DNA of 64,000 bases from Mobilicoccus caccae (GTDB lineage: Bacteria > Actinomycetota > Actinomycetes > Actinomycetales > Dermatophilaceae). The notes below the pieces were generated by a model, which saw only the letters and a program-made list of their open reading frames with translations, was not told the DNA's origin and ran no database searches. Positions 54,362-61,629 of the stretch are shown one piece after another. How positions within the stretch are numbered: position 1 is the first letter of the stretch; every line of letters starts with the position of its first letter. The DNA is taken from the NCBI RefSeq assembly GCF_030161635.1, contig NZ_BSUO01000001.1, positions 4,135,199 to 4,199,198 of the forward strand, written 5' to 3'. The position numbers were made by a program, and so were the translations under genes.

Positions 54362-55102
54362 ATGGCTTCAGATGCCCCGTTGTATGCGCAGGTGGAGGAA
54401 GCGCTTGTCGCACGCTTCGGGGTGGACCTGCATCCTGGCGACCGACTGCCGACCGAAGACGACCTGATCGAGGAGTTCGGGGTTAGCCGGATCACAGTGC
54501 GGCGAGCGATTCAGAACCTTGTTACACGTCACCTTGTGGTCACGAAACGTGGCCGAGGAAGCTTCGTTGCCACGCCGAGTTTCAGCCAGCCGCTCACCGC
54601 GCTGACCGGGTTCGTTGAGGACATGAATGCACTCGGATTGCGCTCTCACGCACGAGTGCTGTTGATCGAGGAGGTCACCGCACCTGCTGAGGTACGTGCA
54701 GCACTGGAGGTGCCACTCGGGGCAAAGGTCACTCACATCGAACGCGTACGTCTTGCCGCCGGCCACCCAGTGTCATTCGATGAGACCTATTTGCCAACAG
54801 AGCTGGGGCGACTGGTTGCTCAGGATGATCTGGAGAACGAACCGATCTTCACCCTGCTGGAATCGCGCCACAATACGCCCTTGATCGAAGCGGCGTATGC
54901 ACTCCAAGCCAGCACGGCTGAAGCTGCGGTCGCGGACGCGTTAGAAATTGCGGAGGGAAGTGCCATCTTCCGGATCGAGCGGACGTCATTCACGACCGGG
55001 CAGAAGCCGGTGGACTACGAAGTCCTGCATTACCGCGGCGACGCGATCACCTTCACCACCCGCCTGCCCCGGCCTGGAGCTGGCTCGGGAGGAGACCAAT
55101 GA
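54362..55102 (+). CDS. GntR-family (HutC-type) regulator
   Basis: This 246-residue protein has a winged HTH (P-L-Y-A-Q-V-E-E-A-L...L-P-T-E-D-D-L-I-E-E-F-G-V-S-R-I-T-V-R-R-A) and a C-terminal UTRA effector domain (V-T-H-I-E-R-V-R-L-A; F-R-I-E-R-T-S-F; D-Y-E-V-L-H-Y-R). It overlaps the TauE/SafE gene (ATGA) and likely controls that operon. An in-frame ATG at 54350 is possible, but no ribosome site is seen for either; a leaderless start at 54362 fits the predicted -10. Confidence 0.88.
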   Translation: MASDAPLYAQVEEALVARFGVDLHPGDRLPTEDDLIEEFGVSRITVRRAIQNLVTRHLVVTKRGRGSFVATPSFSQPLTALTGFVEDMNALGLRSHARVLLIEEVTAPAEVRAALEVPLGAKVTHIERVRLAAGHPVSFDETYLPTELGRLVAQDDLENEPIFTLLESRHNTPLIEAAYALQASTAEAAVADALEIAEGSAIFRIERTSFTTGQKPVDYEVLHYRGDAITFTTRLPRPGAGSGGDQ

Positions 55103-55944
55103 CGGTCGTGCTCTTCACGGTGCTGTTCTTCGGTGCCCTCGCAGCGGGAGCACTTGGTAGCGCGCTCGGGATGGCCGGGGGCATCTTCGTTGTCCCGCTG
55201 CTGACCTTGGTGGCTCATGTTCCTTTCCCTACCGCGGTCGCGGTGAGCCTGGTCTCGGTCATCGCCTGCTCGTGCGCCAGCGCGCCGCGCTTCCTGTCTG
55301 CGGGGTTGACGAACCTGCGTCTAGCAGTCGTTTTGGAAGTGGCCACCACCTTTGGCGCCCTGATCGGAGTGCTCATGATTGGAGGGGTTCCGGACTCGAT
55401 CCTTTACGGGATCTTCGCCGCGGTTCTATTTGTCTCCGCGATTCAGATGATCGTAGGTCGCCGTGGGCGCGTCCCACAACCTGCACTTCACGGTTCTCGA
55501 TACCAAAGCCTGGGTGGGGCATTCACTGACCACGATGGCAGCACCGTGGGCTATCAGGTATCTCGACTACCGTTGGGGGCGACGTTCATGTTTGGTGCTG
55601 GAGCGCTCTCGGCGTTGCTGGGGATCGGTAGCGGGGTGCTGAAGATCCCTGCGATGGATGCAGCCTTGAAGTTACCAATCAAGGTTTCCTCCGCTACCGC
55701 GAATCTGATGATCGGGGTGACTGCATGCGGGGCTGCCGCCGCATATCTCTTCTCGGGCACCCTGGACCTCACACTGTCTGCTCCCATCGTTCTCGGCTCC
55801 CTTGCTGGATCAATCCTGGGGGCGAAGATCCTCGTGAGAGCCGCTGGCCCCTCACTGCGTCTCGTGTTCATCATCGTGCTCCTGGCGTTGGCGGTGCCCA
55901 TGATCGCCAACGCATTCGGCCTGAACTGGGGAGTCTCCTCATGA
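55099..55944 (+). CDS. TauE/SafE-family sulfite/organosulfonate exporter
   Basis: This 281-residue protein has about eight membrane segments in two repeats. Each repeat carries the family motif: G-S-A-L-G-M-A-G-G-I-F-V-V-P near the N-terminus and L-L-G-I-G-S-G-V-L-K-I-P in the second half, with S-S-A-T-A-N-L-M-I-G. TauE/SafE members export sulfite, sulfoacetate and related anions. It overlaps GntR upstream and the DUF1634 gene downstream. Confidence 0.87.
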   Translation: MTVVLFTVLFFGALAAGALGSALGMAGGIFVVPLLTLVAHVPFPTAVAVSLVSVIACSCASAPRFLSAGLTNLRLAVVLEVATTFGALIGVLMIGGVPDSILYGIFAAVLFVSAIQMIVGRRGRVPQPALHGSRYQSLGGAFTDHDGSTVGYQVSRLPLGATFMFGAGALSALLGIGSGVLKIPAMDAALKLPIKVSSATANLMIGVTACGAAAAYLFSGTLDLTLSAPIVLGSLAGSILGAKILVRAAGPSLRLVFIIVLLALAVPMIANAFGLNWGVSS

Positions 55945-56255
55945 CGCAAAACTTGCCGACAACCATGAACGATGACCAACCACTGGCCAGGCGCATCGCT
56001 ACATTGATGCGTGTCGGGACGGTCGTAGCCGCCTTCCTGCTCACCGGCGGTGCCGTGCTTCTCTCCACCCAGATGGTCGGTGCCGCGACGGTCCTCCTCG
56101 CCGGTGGATGCGGTCTCTTGATCCTCCTGCCAGTGATCAGGCTGGCGATGATGGCTATCCACTTCGCACGGCTGACCGACAAACGCTTCGTTCTTATCAC
56201 CATCGCCGTCGTCACGTTCGTATTCATGGGAGGTGTAGTCGGAGTTGTCCTATAA
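55941..56255 (+). CDS. DUF1634 membrane protein
   Basis: This 104-residue protein has three hydrophobic segments (VGTVVAAFLLTGGAVLL; TVLLAGGCGLLILLPVIRLAMM; FVLITIAVVTFVFMGGVVG). DUF1634 proteins are regularly encoded directly after a TauE/SafE gene and are thought to be an accessory subunit. It overlaps that gene (ATGA). It should act at the membrane with the exporter. Confidence 0.85.
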   Translation: MTQNLPTTMNDDQPLARRIATLMRVGTVVAAFLLTGGAVLLSTQMVGAATVLLAGGCGLLILLPVIRLAMMAIHFARLTDKRFVLITIAVVTFVFMGGVVGVVL

Positions 56256-56392
56256 CTCTCGTCGAGGCAGTCTCGAAACACCCATATAATCGACGCCGCG
56301 CGTCCGCTTGGTACACTGAGCGCATCCTCGTGTCGCCCCCGTGCTGTTCGGACGAGGACCAGAGCCCGGGTCACCAGTAGGGGGCCCACATT

Positions 56393-56701
56393 GTGCTCAG
56401 CGACGTTGTTGGCTTTGCGGCGGCGGCATGGGGAGTCGTGATGGCCATCGCCCCCGCCTTACAGATTCACCGGATGCTGCGGACCCGATCGGCCGACGAT
56501 GTATCGCTCGGGTACTTCGCCCTGCTCATCCCCGGCTTCCTGCTCTGGGTCCTGTACGGACTGTCCCGACACGATTGGCCGCTGGTGATTCCGAACACCG
56601 TCGCCACGGCCGTGGCGCTCGTGACCATCGCCGTCGCCGCGTCACTCAAGCGCAATAGCGCGCGAAGTGCTGAGGCCCGACGAAGCGGCAGGACACGCTA
56701 G
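56393..56701 (+). CDS. SemiSWEET/PQ-loop-like small membrane protein
   Basis: This 102-residue protein has three hydrophobic helices. The first ends in A-P-A-L-Q-I-H-R-M-L-R-T-R-S-A-D-D-V-S-L-G-Y-F, the Pro-Gln-type SemiSWEET pattern, and the second holds G-F-L-L-W-V-L-Y-G. Three-helix SemiSWEETs dimerise to move sugars; the cargo here is unknown. It is a separate unit 137 bp after DUF1634 with a GTG start. Confidence 0.75.
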   Translation: MLSDVVGFAAAAWGVVMAIAPALQIHRMLRTRSADDVSLGYFALLIPGFLLWVLYGLSRHDWPLVIPNTVATAVALVTIAVAASLKRNSARSAEARRSGRTR

Positions 56702-56773
56702 ACGAGGTGGCCAGGTATGTGCGAGCGCCGGCGATCCTGACCGCGGCAACGACGTCCTCACCACGGACGAACT

Positions 56774-57835
56774 TCAGCCGGCGAGGGTGACTCCGACGTA
56801 GGCAATGGTGGCGACGAGGATGGTGGAGAGCGCGGCCAGGGCGAAGGGCTTGAAGCCGACCTTGACGAGGTTGCGAATCTTGACGCCGCAACCGAGTCCG
56901 AACATCGCAGCAGCCAGCAGCCCGGTCTGCAGCAGCCCGCCGGTCGTGAGCACGACGCCCGGCAGAGGGGCGAAGGAACGCAGAAGCACCATGGCGATGA
57001 ACCCGATGATGAACAGCGGGATGATGGGCGGCAGTTTCGAACTCGACCTTTGTTGACCGGGTTCGCCTGCCGTGCGGCTGAGACGGCGCTGCCGGATGCT
57101 GAGGGTGGCTACGACCGGGGCGAGCAGCAGCACTCGGGCGAGTTTGACGATGACCGCGGCCGTGAGCGCTTCGCCGCCGATGATGCCGCCGGCCGCTACG
57201 ACCTGCGCGATCTCATGGATGGAACCCCCGGCCCACATCCCGGCTGTCTCGGAGGCCAGGCCAAGGAGGTTCGTGATCAGTGGGACGAGGGGAATCATCA
57301 GCGTTCCGAAGATCACCACGAGGGCGACCGCAGTGATGGTGTCTTCCTCGGCCTCGTCGTTGGGGTCGGTGACCCCTGCCGCGGCCGCCACAGCTGCCGC
57401 GCCGCAGATGGAGAAACCGCAGGCGATGAGCAGTGAGAGCCCGGATGGAACTCGTAGCAGCCTCCCCAGGACAACGGTGCCGAGCAGTCCGCCGGCGACA
57501 ATGCACACGACGACGACCAGCATCGGGGCTCCGAGGTCGAGGATGTCGGTCAGCACTAGCTGGAGTCCGAGGAAGACGATGCCAGCGCGCAGGAGCTTCT
57601 TCGCGGAGAAGTCGATACCGTCCGAGGTTGCCGCTGGCAGCCGGACGACGTTGGCCAGGAGTACGCCGAGCGCGATCGCGATAATGAGCGGGCTGACTCC
57701 CGGCAGCAGCAGGCTGACCCCGTAGGATGCTCCGGCCGCGACGAGGCAGAGGACAAGACCGGGCAGGAGCGCGCCGACCCGGGTAAGCAGAGTGTGTTCC
57801 GGTTGGGCGGTCGCCACGTACTGGTCATGAGTCAT
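56774..57835 (-). CDS. YeiH-family putative sulfate/sulfite exporter
   Basis: This 353-residue protein has about ten membrane segments. Family motifs are present: K-K-L-L-R-A-G-I-V-F-L-G-L, G-F-S-I-C-G-A-A-A-V-A-A, A-G-M-W-A-G-G-S-I-H-E-I-A-Q-V-V-A-A and K-L-A-R-V-L-L-L-A. YeiH-type proteins lie beside the LysR regulator YeiE in many bacteria and have been linked to sulfite stress. The start ATG at 57835 faces the divergent LysR gene 87 bp away. Confidence 0.87.
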   Translation of the reverse strand: MTHDQYVATAQPEHTLLTRVGALLPGLVLCLVAAGASYGVSLLLPGVSPLIIAIALGVLLANVVRLPAATSDGIDFSAKKLLRAGIVFLGLQLVLTDILDLGAPMLVVVVCIVAGGLLGTVVLGRLLRVPSGLSLLIACGFSICGAAAVAAAAGVTDPNDEAEEDTITAVALVVIFGTLMIPLVPLITNLLGLASETAGMWAGGSIHEIAQVVAAGGIIGGEALTAAVIVKLARVLLLAPVVATLSIRQRRLSRTAGEPGQQRSSSKLPPIIPLFIIGFIAMVLLRSFAPLPGVVLTTGGLLQTGLLAAAMFGLGCGVKIRNLVKVGFKPFALAALSTILVATIAYVGVTLAG

Positions 57836-57922
57836 GCGTCCATCATTTCCTCGTACCGCTCGTGTGAGTAGAGGCAGATGTGGTCCGGGCGACAAGTTAG
57901 GCTTGTGGCACGGAGGTAAGGG

Positions 57923-58840
57923 ATGCACACCGAGCCGGACCTGGAGGCACTGCGAGCCTTGGCGCTCGTCGCGAAGGAAAGCAGCATGTCGGCGGCAAGC
58001 GCACAGTTGGGCGTGAGTCAGCAGGCGGTATCTCTGCGCATCCGGAAACTGGAAACAGATCTGCGCGTGCGACTGCTGGTGCGTTCCGCACGGGGTTCCC
58101 GATTGACCCCGGCGGGCGAGCTGATTGTCGGCTGGGGAACAACGCTGCTGACGGCGGCCGACGAGTTCTCGGATGCTGTCGATTCGCTCCGCACGGATCG
58201 CGGGAAGATGATGCGCATCGCCGCGAGCCTCACGATCGCAGAACACCTCCTGCCGGAATGGATCGCCCGGTGGCGCATCTCTCTCGGCGATGAGGGCCCG
58301 GTCGTTCAGCTCACAGCCGCCAACAGCAGCACAGTCGTCAAGGCCATACGGGAGGGAACAGCAGACCTCGGGTTCATCGAGACCCCCACCGTTCCCGCCG
58401 GCCTTAGGTCGGTCACCGTCGCTCACGACACCATCGAAGTCCTTGTGCAGCACGGTCACCGATGGGCGAAGACGGGCCGAGTGTCCGTTCGTGAACTAGC
58501 GGGCACCGGCTTGGTGCTCCGCGAGACCGGAAGTGGCACCCGACAGGCGCTCGAGGACGCCCTCGCCGATGCGGGCTTTCCCCTCGCAGCCGAGCCCGCG
58601 GCTGTGCTGACGACCACGCTCGGCGTTCGCAGCGCAATCATGGCCGGCGTCGCCCCCGGCGCTCTGAGCTCCCTGGCTGTGTCCGAGGACACCCGCGCCG
58701 GCCGACTCGTGCGAGTGCGGATCAACAACCTAAAGATCACCCGCCCGCTCACCGCCATCTGGCCCGGGACGACTCCGCCGCGTCACGTACGGGACTTCCT
58801 GGACGTCACCTCCCGCAACCGGGCGCAGGGCGAGACCTGA
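57923..58840 (+). CDS. LysR-family regulator, divergent from YeiH
   Basis: This 305-residue protein has an N-terminal HTH (L-E-A-L-R-A-L-A-L-V-A-K-E-S-S-M-S-A-A-S-A-Q-L-G-V-S) and a substrate-binding domain with A-D-L-G-F-I-E-T and R-E-T-G-S-G-T-R, typical of CysB/YeiE-type members. GGAGGTAAGG precedes the ATG. Position 87 bp from the divergent exporter gene is the standard LysR arrangement, so it likely activates yeiH in response to a sulfur anion. Confidence 0.88.
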   Translation: MHTEPDLEALRALALVAKESSMSAASAQLGVSQQAVSLRIRKLETDLRVRLLVRSARGSRLTPAGELIVGWGTTLLTAADEFSDAVDSLRTDRGKMMRIAASLTIAEHLLPEWIARWRISLGDEGPVVQLTAANSSTVVKAIREGTADLGFIETPTVPAGLRSVTVAHDTIEVLVQHGHRWAKTGRVSVRELAGTGLVLRETGSGTRQALEDALADAGFPLAAEPAAVLTTTLGVRSAIMAGVAPGALSSLAVSEDTRAGRLVRVRINNLKITRPLTAIWPGTTPPRHVRDFLDVTSRNRAQGET

Positions 58841-58911
58841 ATCAGTAGATCTGAGCCTCAGATCAGGCCTACAAGACCGAACTATTATTGCGTCCCGGCG
58901 GCGTGCTCTCG

Positions 58912-60122
58912 TCACGGTGTGAACGTGTCGTCAGTGCCGGGTCTTCCCGCTGACATGACGTGGACGGCTACTGCGAGCAATCCTGCAGCGAACGCGACCG
59001 TGGCTCCGAGGGCGGCGGCGCGGAAGCCCGCGATTCCGCCGAGCCCTGTGGCGAGAGCTCCGAGGAGAGCGACACCGACGACGCTGCCGGTTTGTCTGGC
59101 GGCATTGATGATGCTCCCCGCGATCCCGCTGAACTGCTCGGGTGCAGCGGAGACGGCTGCCGTGGTTGCGGCGGGCATGGCGATGGCCATCCCGAGTCCG
59201 GCGAGGAACGTCAGGATCGCGACGACCGGGTAGGGCGTGTTCATGTCGAAGATCATGAGGCTCGCGAATCCGGCGGTGCCGACCGCCAGCCCGGTGAGCA
59301 TCGCTGCCTGCGGGGTGTGGCGGGCGGTGATCCTGCCGCCAAGGGGTGCGCCGATGATCGCGCCGAGCGCTTGGGGTGCGAGCACCAGTCCGGCTGCGAA
59401 CGGGGCAAGCGCGCGGGTGTCTTGGACGTAGAGGGCGAGCGCGAAGAGCTGGCCGAAGAAGCTGAAGTTCAGCACGAACCCGACCACGGTCGCCAGGGAG
59501 AAGCCCGGCGCGGTGAACACCGGCAGCGGGAGCATCGGTGGCGCGGCGCGGCGCTCGTGCCCGACGAACCCGACCCCTGCGATGACGGAGACGGTGAACG
59601 CGATACCCGATCGCGCGGTCAGCCCGTGTTCACCGGTGTCGATGACGGCGTAGGTCAACGCAGCGAGGGTCAGGATCGCCATCGCCTGCCCACCAGCGTC
59701 CATCCGGCTCTGCCGACCAGTGCGGGCGGGGAGCACGCGGAGCGCGCCGATGCCAATGAGAAGGATGACGGGGAGGTTGACCCAGAACACGGCCCGCCAC
59801 CCGATCCCGGTGAGCAGCACGCCGCCGAGCAGCGGGCCGACCGCGGCAGCAACACCGCCCGCGCCACCCCAGAGGCCGACCGCTCGTGCCCGTGCTTCGC
59901 GCTCGGGGAAAAGGCCGGCCAGGAGCGCGAGTGTCGCCGGTACGATCGCGGCGGCTCCGACACCCTGCACGGCACGAAAAGCGACCAGCACGCCGGCGTT
60001 CGGTGCGAGCGCGCAAGCGACCGACGCGAGCGCGAAGACCATCAATCCGGCGAGATAGACCCGCCGTGCCCCGTAGCGGTCGCAGGCAGTCCCAGCGGGC
60101 AGCAGGAGCGCGGCGAACACGG
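58912..60122 (-). pseudogene. MFS drug/multidrug transporter (DHA2-like), N-terminus cut off by IS copy 2
   Basis: The 403 native residues show the MFS motif G-T-A-C-D-R-Y-G-A-R-R and antiporter motif C region (P-A-T-L-A-L-L-A-G; G-P-L-L-G-G-V-L-L), then about eleven further segments to the stop at 58912. The first transmembrane segment is missing, because native sequence ends at 60122 where IS copy 2 begins. The frame extends into IS sequence and could start there at 60147 (MSKIRGQ), so a hybrid protein is possible. Full family members have 12-14 segments. Confidence 0.82.
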
Positions 60123-60178
60123 GGGCTTGACCCCTGATCTTGGACACGCTGAATCCAGCATCGTGCTGGGGAAGCGAG

Positions 60179-60523
60179 ATGATCCCGTCTATGGCCAGGA
60201 AGAACTACACCGACGAGTTCCGTCGGCAGGCCGTTGATCTGTACGAGTCCACACCCGGTGCCACGTTGAGAGGCATCGCCGACGACCTTGGGATCTCCCG
60301 AGGCACCTTGTCGGACTGGGTCAAGACGTTCGGCACGGGTTCGACGACCACCGCGATCACCAGCAGCAAGCCGCCGACCGGAAGGCCGGAGACACAGGCC
60401 GAGAAGGTTGCCCGGCTCGAAGCCCGGGTCGCCGAGCTCGAGGCGGACAAGACCAAGATCGAGACCGAGAAGTCGATACTTCGTCAGGCGGCAAAGTATT
60501 TCGCTGGGGAGACGAACTGGTGA
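60179..60523 (+). CDS. IS3-family transposase OrfA (copy 2)
   Basis: Identical to the OrfA of copy 1 (114 residues) with the HTH and zipper-like helix. It overlaps OrfB by 4 bp. No frameshift or lesion is seen, so it should be active. Confidence 0.9.
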   Translation: MIPSMARKNYTDEFRRQAVDLYESTPGATLRGIADDLGISRGTLSDWVKTFGTGSTTTAITSSKPPTGRPETQAEKVARLEARVAELEADKTKIETEKSILRQAAKYFAGETNW

Positions 60524-61428
60524 GCCGCTTCCAGTTCGTTGCCGACCACCGAGACACCTTCAAGGTGAAGCGGCTGTGTGAGGTCATCGAGATCAACAGG
60601 TCCTCGTTCTACGCCTGGGAGAACGCTGCGCCGGCGCGAGCCGAACGCGCTGCCGCAGACGATGAGCTCGCGGACCGGATCCGTGCGGTCCAGGACCCTG
60701 CCCAGGGCGGTGACAAGGCCTACGGTGCGCCGCGGGTGACCGCAGAGCTCAACGACGGCGTCGATGTCGAGGATCGGGTCAACCACAAGCGCGTCGCACG
60801 CGTGATGGCTGAGAACGGCCTGGCCGGGATCCGGCTCCGGCGGAAGGTCCGCACCACGATCCCCGAACCCTCAGACCAGAAGGTGCCCGACCTGCTGAAG
60901 CGGCACTTCACCGCCGCGAGCGTGAACACCAAGTACGTCGGAGACATCACTTACCTGCCGCTTGCCGACGGGTCGAACCTTTACCTGGCGACCGTGATCG
61001 ACTGCTGCTCCCGAAAGCTCGCCGGCTGGGCGGTCGCGAACCACATGCGCACCAGCCTCGTCGAGGATGCGCTCAAGGCCGCCCTAGCCGACCGAGGCAG
61101 CCTGCGCGGGGCGATCTTCCACGCCGACCACGGCTCGGTCTACACCTCCAAGGACTACGCCAAGCTCTGCGGGCAGCTCGGCGTGATCCGGTCCCTCGGT
61201 GCCGTCGGCACGAGCGCCGACAACGCCCTCGCGGAGTCGTTCAACGCCACCCTCAAACGAGAGACCCTGGCCGGCGCCGCGACCTACTCCGACGAAGCAT
61301 CATGCCGCCGCGAGGTCTTCCGATGGGCGGTCCGCTACAACACCCGCCGGCGCCACTCCTCCCTCGGCCAGGTGTCCCCGAACACCTACGAGAACAACCT
61401 CGCGACTACCATCCCGGAAGCCGCGTAA
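60520..61428 (+). CDS. IS3-family transposase OrfB, DDE integrase (copy 2)
   Basis: 302 residues, identical to copy 1 except Ser for Tyr in R-R-R-H-S-S-L-G near the C-terminus. Ser is the commoner residue at this position in IS3 transposases, so this copy may be the ancestral one. All three DDE residues are present. Confidence 0.92.
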   Translation: MSRFQFVADHRDTFKVKRLCEVIEINRSSFYAWENAAPARAERAAADDELADRIRAVQDPAQGGDKAYGAPRVTAELNDGVDVEDRVNHKRVARVMAENGLAGIRLRRKVRTTIPEPSDQKVPDLLKRHFTAASVNTKYVGDITYLPLADGSNLYLATVIDCCSRKLAGWAVANHMRTSLVEDALKAALADRGSLRGAIFHADHGSVYTSKDYAKLCGQLGVIRSLGAVGTSADNALAESFNATLKRETLAGAATYSDEASCRREVFRWAVRYNTRRRHSSLGQVSPNTYENNLATTIPEAA

Positions 61429-61467
61429 TCCAACACACCCCGTGTCCAAAGATCGGGGGCAAGGCCC

Positions 61468-61471
61468 GACG
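61468..61471. repeat. Target-site duplication, right copy (GACG)
   Basis: GACG directly follows the right end of IS copy 2 and matches the 4 bp before IS copy 1 (50247-50250). It marks the insertion point inside the NYN gene. Confidence 0.75.
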
Positions 61472-61629
61472 ACTCGCTGGATCGACGCGTCAGGCCACTC
61501 CTGACGAGCACCGACGAGATCCGCCACCAATCCGCGGATGTCGAGCCAGCGCCACCCAGGGACCTTGCCGAGCTGTTTGCGCCCGCCGTAGTAGAGGTTG
61601 AAGCCGTCGACATAGACCCCGACCTTCAT
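61468..61629 (-). pseudogene. NYN-domain protein, N-terminal part cut off by the composite transposon
   Basis: The start ATG at 61629 gives M-K-V-G-V-Y-V-D-G-F-N-L-Y-Y-G-G, the NYN motif with the first catalytic Asp, then L-V-A-D-L-V-G and ends at Q-R-V where the transposon begins. The remaining part is at 49678-50250. The ATG overlaps the hsdR stop (ATGA), so the intact gene was translationally coupled to the type I restriction subunit. NYN proteins are RNases, and a defence role beside hsdR is inferred. Confidence 0.85.

Larger units (their letters stand above)
50251..61467. mobile_element. Composite transposon (11.2 kb) bounded by two direct IS3-family copies
   Basis: Two IS copies in the same orientation flank cargo at 51596-60122. 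The outer ends carry the GACG duplication, and neither single copy has a duplication of its own (flanks GACG/CACC for copy 1, ACGG/GACG for copy 2). Cargo genes are less G+C-rich than the host and both end genes are truncated by the IS copies. The insertion splits a NYN gene. Cargo comprises a relaxase remnant, a GntR-TauE/SafE-DUF1634 operon, a SemiSWEET-like gene, YeiH/LysR and an MFS remnant. Confidence 0.85.
60123..61467 (+). mobile_element. IS3-family insertion sequence, copy 2
   Basis: This 1345-bp copy, in the same orientation as copy 1, is identical apart from two bases (one in OrfB changing the R-H-S-Y-L-G Tyr to Ser, one synonymous). Its left end truncates the MFS gene and its right end abuts the GACG duplicate in the NYN gene. 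It is intact, so it could supply transposase for the whole unit. Confidence 0.9.
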
